Shown one piece after another: positions 17,467 to 26,910 of a stretch of DNA of 64,000 nt (within the stretch, counting starts at the first letter, position 1; each line of letters starts with the position of its first letter). Below the pieces are notes generated by a model. It was given only the letters and a program-made list of their open reading frames with translations, was not told where the DNA came from and ran no database searches. The stretch spans positions 372,001-436,000 of the forward strand of contig JAWKXU010000003.1 in assembly GCA_041396845.1 (NCBI GenBank), written 5' to 3'. The translations under genes and the position numbers were made by a program. This DNA is from JAWKXU01 sp020446465 (lineage in GTDB: Bacteria; Pseudomonadota; Alphaproteobacteria; Sphingomonadales; Sphingomonadaceae).

Positions 17467-18732
17467 CTGCGGCGCTGCTGAATGCTGGCGGGCAATCAGA
17501 ACCCCCGCCAGCGTGACGATCCCCGCAGCAACCAGGAACATGCCGACCAGCGCGATATTTCCAGCCATGCTCATGCGCTGGGCCTCGATCGAAATCAGCG
17601 CACCGCCGATGATTCCCCCTGCGTTAAAGGCAATGGAAATGCCGGTATAGCGCACCAACGGCGGAAACAGGGTCGGCAGCCATGCGCCTAGCGGACCATA
17701 GACCAGCCCCATGACGAACAACCCACCGCCAAGAACTGCAAAAACGGACAGAAGCGAACCACTGGCGAGCACCGGACCGAATACGAAACCCAGAATAATG
17801 GTCCCGACAGCCCCCAGTGCCAGCACCCGGCGCGGCGTTGTCTTGTCTGCCCAGACGGCGGCAACGACAATGCCGATAGCCAGAAAAGTATTGGCCGCCA
17901 GTTGCACACCCAGCATCTGTTCCCGTCCCAGCCCGCGAACCGTGGTCATGTGGCCTAGCGCGAAGGCGGTCGAAAGATAGAAGATCGCAAAACACGCGAT
18001 GACGCCCGCACCGCCTGCCAACAATGGCGCCCAGTGGAAACGCATGACCGTTCCCAATGGAACGGCTGGCGGCGCCTCATGCTCCAGCGCCTCCCGGAAA
18101 GCAGCCGTTTCACCGATCCGCAGCCGGACCCATAGCCCCAGCCCAACCAGAATTGCACTCAACAGGAACGGGATTCTCCAGCCCCACGCAACGAAATCGG
18201 CATCGTTAAGTGTCATGCCAAGCAGCAGGAACAGTCCATTGGCGGCAAGAAAACCCACGGGCGCACCAAGTTGCGGCGCAGAACCAAAGCGGGATTCCCA
18301 CCCGCGCGGTGCGTTCTCAACCGCCAGCAAGGCGGCCCCGCCCCACTCTCCACCGAGGCCGAAGCCCTGCCCGAAACGCAGGATGCACAAGAGCAGCGGC
18401 GCCACCCAGCCGATCATTGCGTATGTCGGGAGGAATGCGATAAGCAAGGTCGACAGCCCCATCAGCATCAACGAGAATACGAGCGTTGACTTTCGCCCGA
18501 TCCGGTCGCCGAAATGGCCGAACGCAATCGCCCCCACTGGCCGCGCAAAAAACGCGAGACCAAAGCTCATCAGGCTGAGAAGAAGCTGGGCCGATTCGCT
18601 CTCACTGGGAAAGAACAGGGGGCCAAAGACCAGCGCAGCAGCCGTCGCGTAGACATAGAAATCATAGAACTCTACGGCTGTTCCGACCAGCGCAGCAGCC
18701 AATATGCGACGATGTTGTATGACAGGGTTCAT
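17452..18732 (-). CDS. MHS-family MFS transporter
   Basis: This is a 426-residue symporter of the metabolite:proton symporter (MHS) branch of the major facilitator superfamily. Twelve membrane helices are evident. Family marks are VEFYDFYVYATAAALVFGPLFFP near the N-terminus, ARPVGAIAFGHFGDRIGRK between helices 2 and 3, and GFGLGGEWGGAALLAVENAP. Relatives such as ProP, KgtP and ShiA carry betaine, 2-oxoglutarate or shikimate; the substrate here cannot be assigned. It is transcribed towards rsmD and overlaps its 3' end by 15 bases. Confidence 0.82.
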   Translation of the reverse strand: MNPVIQHRRILAAALVGTAVEFYDFYVYATAAALVFGPLFFPSESESAQLLLSLMSFGLAFFARPVGAIAFGHFGDRIGRKSTLVFSLMLMGLSTLLIAFLPTYAMIGWVAPLLLCILRFGQGFGLGGEWGGAALLAVENAPRGWESRFGSAPQLGAPVGFLAANGLFLLLGMTLNDADFVAWGWRIPFLLSAILVGLGLWVRLRIGETAAFREALEHEAPPAVPLGTVMRFHWAPLLAGGAGVIACFAIFYLSTAFALGHMTTVRGLGREQMLGVQLAANTFLAIGIVVAAVWADKTTPRRVLALGAVGTIILGFVFGPVLASGSLLSVFAVLGGGLFVMGLVYGPLGAWLPTLFPPLVRYTGISIAFNAGGIIGGALISIEAQRMSMAGNIALVGMFLVAAGIVTLAGVLIARQHSAAPQLLVE

Positions 18733-18803
18733 CGCGGCGTGCTTGGCGTTCTGGCGACAAAGGTCAAGAACTGTTGAAAACCCCGTCCTTGTCAGGGGCG
18801 AAG

Positions 18804-21152
18804 ATGTTCCCTAGTTGTTCACGCGTGACTTACCCAGACAGCAACTCTTCTGAACGCACCGCACCTCCACAAGAAGGTGGCGAAACTTTGCCCCCTTATA
18901 TCGCGCGTCTGAACGGCCCGCAGCGTGAGGCAGCACTGACAACCCAAGGCCCGGTGCTGATGCTGGCTGGTGCCGGGACAGGCAAGACAGCAGCCCTTAC
19001 TGCCCGGATGGCCTATATTGTCCAGTCGCGCCTCGCATGGCCGAGCGAAGTCTTGTGCGTCACCTTCACCAACAAGGCGGCAAGAGAAATGCGCGAACGG
19101 GTCGGCCAGCTAATCGGCCCTGCGGTCGAGGGGATGCCCTGGCTTGGCACATTCCATTCGATTGGTGTGCGCATGTTGCGCCGCCATGCGGATCTCGCGG
19201 GCCTCCAGTCCGGTTTCACGATTATCGACACTGATGACCAGTTGCGCCTGCTCAAACAGATAATCACCGCCAATGATCTTGATGAAAAACGCTGGCCTGC
19301 AAAACAACTCGCCGGATTGATCGACCGCTGGAAGAACAGGGGGCTGAACCCTGCCGATCTCGATGCGGTCGAGAATGAAAGCTACGCCAACGGGCGCGGG
19401 CAGCAATTCTACCGGATATATCAGGACAGGCTGAAAGCGCTCAACGCATGTGATTTTGGTGATCTGCTGCTGCACATGCTGAACATCCTGCGGGAAAACC
19501 CCGATATTCTCGGCCAGTATCGCCAGCGTTTCAAATATATCATGGTGGACGAATACCAGGACACCAACGCCGTCCAGTATCTGTGGCTGCGTCTGCTGGC
19601 GCAGGAGCGCAAGAATATTTGCGTCGTGGGTGACGATGACCAGTCCATATATTCCTGGCGCGGTGCGGAAGTCGCCAATATCCTGCGGTTTGAACGCGAT
19701 TTTCCCGGTGCGAAAGTCGTGCGGCTGGAACAGAATTATCGCTCGACACCGCATATCTTGGGGGCTGCCTCTGGCCTGATTGATGAAAACAGTCAGCGGC
19801 TGGGCAAGACCTTGTGGACCGAGAGCACAGGCGGGGACAAGGTCAAGGTCATTGGTGTGTGGGATGCACCCGAAGAAGCGCGTCGGACTGGCGAGGAAAT
19901 CGAACGGCTGGAGCGCGAAGGCGCCCCGCTCAGCCGCGTGGCAATCCTTGTGCGCGCACAATATCAAACCCGCGAATTTGAAGACAGGTTCATCCAGACG
20001 GGTATCAATTACCGGATTGTTGGCGGGTTTCGTTTCTACGAACGGGCAGAAATCAGGGATGCCCTCGCCTATCTGCGCGTGATCGCCCAGCCACAGGACG
20101 ACCTCGCCTTTGAACGTATCTATAACCAGCCCAAACGGGGGCTTGGCGCGAAAACGCTGGATGTGATGCGCCGCCATGCCCGTGAACGGCAAATGCCACT
20201 GGCGATGGCAGCACTCGATCTTGCACAGAATGACGGGTTGCCCGCCCGTGCATCGGGAACAATCGCCGCCCTGATGCGGGATTTCCTGCGCTGGCGGGAA
20301 CTTGCCAGCAGCGTGACGGCTGCCGAGTTATTACGCACCGTGCTCGCAGAATCCGGCTATGACGCCATGTTGCAAGCCGACCGCAGCACCGAAAGCGCCG
20401 GTCGGGCTGAAAACCTCTCCGAACTTGCGAGAGCCATGGAGGATTACGAAACGCTCGGCGCGTTTCTGGAGCATGTTGCGCTGGTGATGGACAACGATGC
20501 CGCGGATGATAGCGAGAAGGTCACTATCATGACCATTCACGCGGCCAAGGGTCTGGAGTTTGACAATGTCTTCCTGCCCGGCTGGGAAGAAGGCGTGTTT
20601 CCCAGCCAGCGCGCAATAGACGAAGGCGGCCTCGCCAGTCTGGAGGAAGAACGCCGCCTTGCCTATGTGGCGATCACGCGCGCGCGGCGGCATTGCACGA
20701 TCCTCCACGCGGCCAATCGGCGCATTTACGGCCAATGGACCAGTTCCATCCCGTCCCGCTTTGTTGCGGAACTGCCTGCCGATCATATCAGTAGCGAAAC
20801 AACCCTGAGTGGTGGTGCATCCATGTGGCGTGCGAACTGGTCTGAACGGGATGATCCCTTCGCCCATGTTGCGCGCGAACGCCCTTCCCGTGGCGGCAAC
20901 CGCGGCCCCGGATGGCAACGCGCCGTTTCAACGGGATATGATGCCGCGCCAAAGCGCCTTGCCGAATCAAGGCGCAGCGCGACCAGCTACGCCGCCAAAC
21001 CGCACAACGACCTGTCCGTCGGCACACGCGTTTTCCATGAGAAGTTCGGCTATGGCAAAGTGCTGGGTCAGGATGGAAACAAGCTGGAAATCGACTTTGA
21101 CGATGCTGGGCACAAGCGCGTGCTGGACAGCTTTGTAACGGCCGTGACTTAG
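18804..21152 (+). CDS. uvrD: UvrD/PcrA-type superfamily 1 DNA helicase
   Basis: This is a 3'-5' DNA helicase used in nucleotide excision and mismatch repair. The 782-residue product has the full SF1A motif set: Walker A GAGTGKTAALTAR, motif Ia TFTNKAAREMRERV, Walker B DEYQDTN, motif III GDDDQSIYSWRGA, motif IV QNYRSTPHIL, and motif V HAAKGLEFDNVFLPG. The C-terminal end has the short barrel seen in PcrA/UvrD (GTRVFHEKFGYGKVLGQDGN). The start is uncertain: a TTG at 18774, the ATG used here and a GTG at 18825 are all in frame, none with a good ribosome site, and conservation begins only at LPPYIARLN. I see no LexA box upstream, unlike uvrA and recA in this window. Confidence 0.9.
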   Translation: MFPSCSRVTYPDSNSSERTAPPQEGGETLPPYIARLNGPQREAALTTQGPVLMLAGAGTGKTAALTARMAYIVQSRLAWPSEVLCVTFTNKAAREMRERVGQLIGPAVEGMPWLGTFHSIGVRMLRRHADLAGLQSGFTIIDTDDQLRLLKQIITANDLDEKRWPAKQLAGLIDRWKNRGLNPADLDAVENESYANGRGQQFYRIYQDRLKALNACDFGDLLLHMLNILRENPDILGQYRQRFKYIMVDEYQDTNAVQYLWLRLLAQERKNICVVGDDDQSIYSWRGAEVANILRFERDFPGAKVVRLEQNYRSTPHILGAASGLIDENSQRLGKTLWTESTGGDKVKVIGVWDAPEEARRTGEEIERLEREGAPLSRVAILVRAQYQTREFEDRFIQTGINYRIVGGFRFYERAEIRDALAYLRVIAQPQDDLAFERIYNQPKRGLGAKTLDVMRRHARERQMPLAMAALDLAQNDGLPARASGTIAALMRDFLRWRELASSVTAAELLRTVLAESGYDAMLQADRSTESAGRAENLSELARAMEDYETLGAFLEHVALVMDNDAADDSEKVTIMTIHAAKGLEFDNVFLPGWEEGVFPSQRAIDEGGLASLEEERRLAYVAITRARRHCTILHAANRRIYGQWTSSIPSRFVAELPADHISSETTLSGGASMWRANWSERDDPFAHVARERPSRGGNRGPGWQRAVSTGYDAAPKRLAESRRSATSYAAKPHNDLSVGTRVFHEKFGYGKVLGQDGNKLEIDFDDAGHKRVLDSFVTAVT

Positions 21153-21180
21153 GGTCAGGACCCATTAGCCGGCTGATCCT

Positions 21181-21990
21181 TCAAACCGCCCGGCGGCGAT
21201 AGCGGGCAAAAATCCGCGTATCCTCGAAAGGGCGCCACAATTCACCAAGGAAGGAGCGCGTCCCTTCATCAATGCCGGTTTCACAATTGATATAGGCATC
21301 TGGCGCAACATAGGTGCCAAACAGCCTGTCCCAGATTGTGAAAAGCCCGCCAAAATTGCTGCCTGAAAGCGCAATATCGCGGGCATGGTGCAACCTGTGC
21401 GCCGCGGGTGAGATCATCACTGCCCCCACAGGGCCGAGCGTCCAGGGCACATCGGCATGGACAAAATACCCCCACCAGCTGCGGATCAGACTGGATGCGC
21501 CGATCGCCCAGACTGGCAACCCAAGCAGCAAGAGCAGGGTTGCATCGAACAATAACCCGAATGCCCGGCTGACAGGATGCTTACGCATGACCGACAACCA
21601 GTGGATTGCCTCATCGGCATGGTGTGTCGCATGAAAGCGCCACAGGAAGCCGGAATGTTCAGCGCGATGGCGCCAGTAAACGGCCAGTTCGTTGATCAAT
21701 AATGCCGCAAGCAGCGTCAGGGGCCATGCGATGTGGTTCCACATGGCGGCAAGGCCGGGAATAGCCTTTAGCTGGGCATGAAAGGAGTTAGCAGGCAACA
21801 AAAGCACTGGCGCAAGAACCACTGCGTTCAGAAGAACAAGACCAAGATTTGTCGCAAATTCATGCCTGCACTGCTGCCACGCCGCCCAGACAGCTTGCCG
21901 CTTTACCGCCATGGCAAGGGCAACGAAAACAACGGCCACCGGAACAAGAGTGACCACCAAATGCCCGCCGTAATCGAAAATCCGGTCCAT
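21181..21990 (-). CDS. Sterol desaturase / fatty acid hydroxylase family membrane protein
   Basis: This is a 269-residue integral membrane di-iron enzyme family member. The eight-histidine motif is visible as HRAEH, HATHH and HRLHH, with further histidines in the HADVPW area, between four or more membrane helices. Members hydroxylate or desaturate sterols, carotenoids, fatty acids or sphingolipids. In sphingomonads such genes are linked to hydroxylated sphingoid bases or carotenoids, but no neighbour here points to one substrate. It follows rhlE on the minus strand after 85 bases and converges with uvrD. Confidence 0.82.
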   Translation of the reverse strand: MDRIFDYGGHLVVTLVPVAVVFVALAMAVKRQAVWAAWQQCRHEFATNLGLVLLNAVVLAPVLLLPANSFHAQLKAIPGLAAMWNHIAWPLTLLAALLINELAVYWRHRAEHSGFLWRFHATHHADEAIHWLSVMRKHPVSRAFGLLFDATLLLLLGLPVWAIGASSLIRSWWGYFVHADVPWTLGPVGAVMISPAAHRLHHARDIALSGSNFGGLFTIWDRLFGTYVAPDAYINCETGIDEGTRSFLGELWRPFEDTRIFARYRRRAV

Positions 21991-22075
21991 GGCGAATACC
22001 TTGCGCCAGGATGGCTAACATTCGATTAAGTAGGGTGGATATTTTAACGGGTTGCCGAAAGGCGCAAAGCGGCGC

Positions 22076-23437
22076 TCAAACCCCGACAGAAAAACGCAGA
22101 AAATCAGGAACCGGACCGTTCCAGTTGCAACCGCCATCAGTTTCGGATGCCGGCCTGTTACCTGCCTTTTCACATTCTGCATTCCGGGTATCGGAGCGCT
22201 TGCTACGGCGCCGCGCGTCACCACTGCGACCCTCGCCAGAATCGTCTGCCGTGCGCTTGCGGCGGGACTTTCCTGATTCGCGGTTTTCTTCGCCACGGGC
22301 CTGACGCGACTCACCCGCATCTGCCAGCGCAACAAACAGCGGAATTTCCATTCCGGTCAATTTCTCGACGTTCGCAATCGCTTCAGCGTCGTCGTCAGTT
22401 ACAAAAGTGAAAGCGCGCCCCGTTGCCCCTGCCCGCCCTGTCCGGCCGATCCGGTGAACGTAATCGTCAGGGTGCCACGGCGTATCAAAGTTGAAGACAT
22501 GGCTGACGCCCTTGATATCAAGGCCGCGCGCTGCAACGTCGCTGGCGCAGAGGATATTTATCGAACCGTCCTTGAACCTTTCCAGTTCAGCCAGACGCGA
22601 AGGCTGATCCATATCGCCGTGAATTTCACCGACCGCAAAGCCATCACGCGCGAGACTTTTGGCGAGTTCGCGCACTGTTGTCTTGCGGTTGGCGAAGATG
22701 ATTGCAGTGCCGACATTGTCCGTCTGCAAAAGGTCACGCAGCAAGGCGCCTTTCTTGCGCGGGGCCACCATAACCTTGTGCTGGGCAATGTTGGTGTTCG
22801 TGCTCGCGGGGCGGGCCACTTCAATAGACTTGGGGTTCGACAGGAACTTGTCCGCCAGTTTCTTGATCGGCGGCGGCATCGTTGCGGAAAACAGCAAGGT
22901 CTGGCGATTCGTCGGCAGCTTTGTGCAAATCTGTTCGATGTCAGGGATGAACCCCATGTCGAGCATACGGTCCGCTTCGTCGATCACCAGCAAGTCGCAA
23001 CCGTTGAGAAGGATTTTCCCCCGGTCGAAGAGATCCATTAGCCGACCCGGCGTCGCAATCAGAACATCGACACCTTTTTCCAGCGCCTTGACCTGCTCGC
23101 TCATCTGAACGCCGCCGATCAGCAGAACCATGTTGAGCTTGTGGTTCTTGCCGTATTTTTCAAAGTTTTCGGCAACCTGGGCCGCAAGTTCGCGGGTCGG
23201 TTCAAGAATCAGTGATCGCGGCATGCGCGCACGGGCACGGCCATGCGCCAGAATATCAATCATGGGCAGCACAAAACTGGCCGTCTTGCCTGTGCCGGTC
23301 TGCGCGATTCCGATGATGTCTTTCATCATCAGGACACTGGGAATTGCCTGGGCCTGAATCGGGGTCGGCTCATCATAACCGGAATCGGATACTGCTCGCA
23401 GCAATTCGTCAGACAGGCCGAGATCGGCAAATTTCAT
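22076..23437 (-). CDS. rhlE: DEAD-box RNA helicase, RhlE type
   Basis: This is a 453-residue ATP-dependent RNA helicase. The motifs are in order: FADLGLSDELLRAV with the Q motif (PTPIQAQAIP), AQTGTGKTASF, PTRELAAQ, TPGRLMDL, DEADRMLDMGF, SATMP, ARGLDIKGVSHV and HRIGRTGRAG. A basic, low-complexity tail (about residues 380-440, rich in R, K, E, S) suggests RNA binding. RhlE-type proteins act in ribosome assembly, mRNA decay and cold growth. An ATG 75 bases upstream is in frame, but the family begins at MKFADLGL, so that start is used; its ribosome site is weak. Confidence 0.9.
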   Translation of the reverse strand: MKFADLGLSDELLRAVSDSGYDEPTPIQAQAIPSVLMMKDIIGIAQTGTGKTASFVLPMIDILAHGRARARMPRSLILEPTRELAAQVAENFEKYGKNHKLNMVLLIGGVQMSEQVKALEKGVDVLIATPGRLMDLFDRGKILLNGCDLLVIDEADRMLDMGFIPDIEQICTKLPTNRQTLLFSATMPPPIKKLADKFLSNPKSIEVARPASTNTNIAQHKVMVAPRKKGALLRDLLQTDNVGTAIIFANRKTTVRELAKSLARDGFAVGEIHGDMDQPSRLAELERFKDGSINILCASDVAARGLDIKGVSHVFNFDTPWHPDDYVHRIGRTGRAGATGRAFTFVTDDDAEAIANVEKLTGMEIPLFVALADAGESRQARGEENRESGKSRRKRTADDSGEGRSGDARRRSKRSDTRNAECEKAGNRPASETDGGCNWNGPVPDFLRFSVGV

Positions 23438-23632
23438 AGGCGTTTTCAGCTTTTTTCGAAACAGGGTTGCCAGTGATTGCACGCTGACTGTCGCTGCATT
23501 GCAATGACACACAGCTTTCCAGCCACGCGGCCCACACAGGGATGCGATTTTTCGCCGCTATGACAAGGAAACCGGAAAAGTCAAGAAAAGCGGCAAGAAC
23601 GCGTAGTTCCAGGCGCCTTGATTACATGCCCA

Positions 23633-24259
23633 TCAATCGCGGACCGGCGCCAGGACATGCAGCTTTGATACCTCGCAGCGCGCTCCTGCCCGCGATTGCA
23701 GGATATCGCGGCCAGAACATATCAAGCCATCGGGGCTGCGTTCGACGTAGAACCCTGAATAAAACTCACGGGCGCGGCACCCCTTTTCCAGCGAAACGCC
23801 AACCATGCGATGCCGCCGCATAAAAAGAATAAGTCGGTTGTCGGGATCGACCTGAACGCCGCCGATTTCAGACGTGGGCAGGCATTTGATCTTCTTGCGG
23901 ACTGACAAGCGGGGCATGGGCTGGGCGGACTGCATATCGGCAAGCATGTCGGGCCGGGCGAACGGGCGATGCGGGGCAATGCGAATAATGACCCGGCGTT
24001 CAATCCGGACCTGATTAGGCTCCGCCGGGCGGAACGATTCTGCCAGACTTTGCCAGATTGTCGGTGCCTTCCCCACTGGCCCGGTTCTATTGTCGAGTAA
24101 CTCTGTGCCGAAGGCATCCGATTCCAGCAATGCCATATCAGCCGCATGCGCCGACGATTGCGCCGCCAGCTTTCCATCGGGGCGTTCTGACAATGCGTTT
24201 GCAGGAACGGCCGCGCCCAAAACGGCACCTGCCATAATCAAGGCTGTAAGACTTTGCAT
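23633..24259 (-). CDS. Conserved exported protein of unknown function
   Basis: I do not recognise a named family. The 208-residue product has a clear signal peptide (MQSLTALIMAGAVLGAAVPANA, cleavage after ANA). The mature part is mostly charged and has a C-terminal segment (GVQVDPDNRLILFMRRHRMV followed by KGCRAREFYSGFYVER) that looks conserved among sphingomonads from memory. Four cysteines (CLPTS, CRARE, CSGR, CEVS) could form two periplasmic disulfides. A longer frame starts at 24487, but it would overlap the divergent oxidase gene and lacks a signal peptide, so the later ATG is preferred. It lies upstream of rhlE on the same strand, with a gap of about 195 bases in which I see nothing. 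Confidence 0.65.
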   Translation of the reverse strand: MQSLTALIMAGAVLGAAVPANALSERPDGKLAAQSSAHAADMALLESDAFGTELLDNRTGPVGKAPTIWQSLAESFRPAEPNQVRIERRVIIRIAPHRPFARPDMLADMQSAQPMPRLSVRKKIKCLPTSEIGGVQVDPDNRLILFMRRHRMVGVSLEKGCRAREFYSGFYVERSPDGLICSGRDILQSRAGARCEVSKLHVLAPVRD

Positions 24260-24448
24260 TGCCTGGGAGTGACGCTCCGGATTAAAAAACACATTGCGCG
24301 AGTTACGCTTGCAAACGGCTCCACCGACATGGTCGGCAAGCCCGCCTTTACACTCGATACCACAGATCCTTGAATGATGGCTTAACCCGCGGTCTGAAAA
24401 ATCGTAAACACTGGCCAATCCGCGATATGTCATGGTAGCCGGTCCGAC

Positions 24449-25897
24449 ATGAACAGAATGACCGATTTTTTCAAAGCCGCAGCCCAAATTGTCGGCGACA
24501 AGGGAATGACCACCGACACCGATCTGATCGCACCCTGGCTGACAGACTGGCGCGGCGTTTATACCGGCAAAACGCTGGCGATGGCCTCGCCATCATCTGC
24601 CGAGCAACTCTCGGCGCTCGTAAAGCTATGTGCACAAATGAACGTCCCGCTGGTTCCCCAGGGCGGGAACAGCGGCATGGTGGGCGGCGCAACACCTGAC
24701 ACGAGCGGAACGCAATTGCTCCTCTCGATGCGCAAGATGAACGCGATCAGGCGGATAGTCGCCGAAGAACAGATCGCCGTGTGCGAGGCAGGCGTTATCC
24801 TCCAGAACCTGCACGAGGCCGCCGCCGATGCAGGCATGCGCTTCCCTCTCACGCTGGGTGGCAAGGGATCCGCAACGATAGGCGGCCTGATTTCAACCAA
24901 CGCCGGGGGAACGCAAGTGCTTCGCCACGGGACGATGCGCGCGCAAGTTCTGGGACTGGAGGCTGTGCTGGCTGACGGCAGCATTTTCAACGGGCTTATC
25001 CCGCTCAAGAAGGACAATCGCGGCTTCGATCTCAAACAGTTGTTTATAGGGTCGGAAGGAACACTGGGCATCGTCACTGCGGCCAGCCTGCGGTTGCTGC
25101 CGGCAATTGCAGAACGCGCAGTCTTGTGGGCGGGCGTCTCCTCCATTCATGCAGCAAGGCAGTTGTTGTTGCACTTTCAGAACCATGCAGGAGAACTACT
25201 TGAAGGTTTCGAAGTGATCCCAGCACACTGCATGGACTCGCTGCTTTCCTATTTGCCGGACGCACGAGCGCCACTGTCCGGCGCGCACCCGTGGCATTGC
25301 TTGATCGAACTCGTCGCAACCAACGATCATAAGATAAACCTGAACGATAGCAGCGTCGAAACTCTTGCAGCAGCAGCAGACGCAGGCCTGTTGGCCGATG
25401 CGGTTATCGCCGCCAACGATACACAGGCGGAAGCCTTCTGGCATTTGCGCGATTCGATTGCTGCGGCTGAACGGGCGCTTGGACCGGCGGTTCAGCATGA
25501 CATCTCCGTTCCGGTCGAACGGATGCCGGACTTCGTGGAAATGGCTGCCGATCTGATAGAAAAGAAGTTTCCCGGAACCAAGGCAGTCGCATTCGGCCAT
25601 CTTGGCGACGGGAACGTTCACTTTCATGTTCTGGCACCCGCCCGCACCGACGGCGACGCGTGGAAGGCCACGCAAGCCATCGAAATCAGCGGTTTCGTTT
25701 ATGATCTCGTCACCCAGTGGAGCGGTTCGATCAGTGCCGAACATGGTATCGGGCAGGCCAAACGCAATGAATTGACCCGCCTTGGCGACCCGGTCGCACT
25801 GGATCTGATCAGGCGTGTGAAAAATGCGCTCGACCCCCAGGGCATTCTTAATCCTGGCAAACTCGTTCCTCTTGCGCCGCCGCCTCGCAATCCCTAA
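24449..25897 (+). CDS. FAD-linked D-2-hydroxyacid dehydrogenase (GlcD/D2HGDH type)
   Basis: This is a 482-residue flavoprotein of the FAD_binding_4 plus FAD-oxidase_C family. The FAD site is seen in PLVPQGGNSGMVGGATPD (about residues 68-86) and IGSEGTLGIVTAASLRLLP. The C-terminal half has the metal/substrate residues of D-2-hydroxyglutarate and D-lactate dehydrogenases (FGHLGDGNVHFHV, EHGIGQAKRNE and NPGKL). It probably oxidises a D-2-hydroxyacid and passes electrons to a quinone or electron-transfer flavoprotein; the substrate is not decided by sequence. A second ATG nine bases downstream is an equally possible start. Confidence 0.85.
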   Translation: MNRMTDFFKAAAQIVGDKGMTTDTDLIAPWLTDWRGVYTGKTLAMASPSSAEQLSALVKLCAQMNVPLVPQGGNSGMVGGATPDTSGTQLLLSMRKMNAIRRIVAEEQIAVCEAGVILQNLHEAAADAGMRFPLTLGGKGSATIGGLISTNAGGTQVLRHGTMRAQVLGLEAVLADGSIFNGLIPLKKDNRGFDLKQLFIGSEGTLGIVTAASLRLLPAIAERAVLWAGVSSIHAARQLLLHFQNHAGELLEGFEVIPAHCMDSLLSYLPDARAPLSGAHPWHCLIELVATNDHKINLNDSSVETLAAAADAGLLADAVIAANDTQAEAFWHLRDSIAAAERALGPAVQHDISVPVERMPDFVEMAADLIEKKFPGTKAVAFGHLGDGNVHFHVLAPARTDGDAWKATQAIEISGFVYDLVTQWSGSISAEHGIGQAKRNELTRLGDPVALDLIRRVKNALDPQGILNPGKLVPLAPPPRNP

Positions 25898-25970
25898 AGC
25901 CGCCGCTTCGCATAGTGGCGGTATTCATACAGTCACCATCAGTTATCTACCGAGTTCGTGGAGAGTTTAC

Positions 25971-26756
25971 ATGGCGAGTGCGCCGACCCAGCAGCTTCCC
26001 CTCTTTTACAAAGATCTGACCCCGCTTAACAGCCGCGATCATGGCGCCTGGCGTATGCGGGGTGTCGACAAGGCATCCTGGCTCGTCGGTCAGCATGCAG
26101 TTCCTCTGACGGTTGAGGAGTTTGCACAGGCACAGCGTCACTATCCCATCATCTTCAGCATGGGCAAAGACCCTGTCCCGCTTGCCCTGATGGGCCTCAA
26201 CGAAGGCGTGAATACTTACGTCGATGACGAAGGCACCATTCTCGATAACGCCTACCTACCTGCCTATGTCCGGCGTTACCCGTTCCTGCTGGCCAAGCTG
26301 GCACCGAATGCAGACGAACTCTCACTCTGCTTCGATCCCGGCACGGATATTATTGGTGATTTCAAGGACGGCGATGAACTGTTCGAAAAAGACCAGCCGA
26401 GCCAGCGCACCCAGGATATGCTGAAGTTCTGCCAACGCTTCGAGGAAGCCGGAGCGCGCACCAGTGCTTTCGTGCGCGAATTGCAGGAACACAAGCTGTT
26501 GATGGATGGTGAAGTCGCTATTCGCAGGCCCGGAAACGAGGACAAGCCATATATCTATCGTGGCTTCCAGATGATTGACGAACAGAAGCTGCGCAAGGTC
26601 CGTGGCGATCAGTTGCGCAAGTGGAACGAGAGCGGTGCGCTCGCGCTCATCTATGCACACCTGTTCTCGCTCGATCTGCTGCGCACCATCTTCGGGCGTC
26701 AGATCGCACAAGGCAAAGGCCCCTCGCTGGATTTGGCAGCACCAGCGAAGAAATAA
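25971..26756 (+). CDS. SapC family protein
   Basis: This is a 261-residue protein of the SapC family, named after a gene in the Campylobacter surface-layer locus; the biochemical role is unknown. Family marks include YKDLTPLNSRDHGAW near the start, VPLTVEEFAQAQRHYPIIFS, GLNEGVNTYVDDEG, AYVRRYPFLLA and a C-terminal ALALIYAHLFSLDLL segment. No signal peptide or membrane helix is visible. The ATG was chosen because GGAGAG lies 5 bases upstream and the family begins just after. An in-frame ATG at 25824 overlaps the upstream oxidase. It is followed by a hairpin (26765-26798) and then the small RNA candidate. Confidence 0.82.
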   Translation: MASAPTQQLPLFYKDLTPLNSRDHGAWRMRGVDKASWLVGQHAVPLTVEEFAQAQRHYPIIFSMGKDPVPLALMGLNEGVNTYVDDEGTILDNAYLPAYVRRYPFLLAKLAPNADELSLCFDPGTDIIGDFKDGDELFEKDQPSQRTQDMLKFCQRFEEAGARTSAFVRELQEHKLLMDGEVAIRRPGNEDKPYIYRGFQMIDEQKLRKVRGDQLRKWNESGALALIYAHLFSLDLLRTIFGRQIAQGKGPSLDLAAPAKK

Positions 26757-26764
26757 GCAAATTC

Positions 26765-26798
26765 ACGGCTGGCGCGCGTATCATGTCGTGCCAGCCGT
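26765..26798 (+). terminator. Probable terminator of the SapC-family gene
   Basis: A nine-base perfect stem, ACGGCTGGC (26765-26773) with GCCAGCCGT (26790-26798), lies 9 bases after the stop codon. It is followed by a moderately T-rich stretch (TGCGGTTTCTGCTGCTTCTT), not a clean T run, so the call is tentative. Confidence 0.5.
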
Positions 26799-26876
26799 TG
26801 CGGTTTCTGCTGCTTCTTACCTGTAACATCTTGCCGGTATCAGGTGCCGATACCTTGCAATAGTTTGCGGTTATCC

Positions 26877-26905
26877 TTGCATGCGGATGCAATAAGCACT
26901 ATCTT
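26877..26905 (+). promoter_or_regulatory. Candidate promoter of the small RNA
   Basis: TTGCAT (26877-26882) and TATCTT (26900-26905) are separated by exactly 17 bases and resemble vegetative -35 and -10 boxes. The expected start site, near 26911, coincides with the first base of the long hairpin of the RNA. Confidence 0.5.
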
Positions 26906-26910
26906 TCAAA

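Noticed and set aside
19110..20192. A 360-codon minus-strand open frame
   Set aside because: Antisense to the UvrD helicase, whose motifs are all intact.
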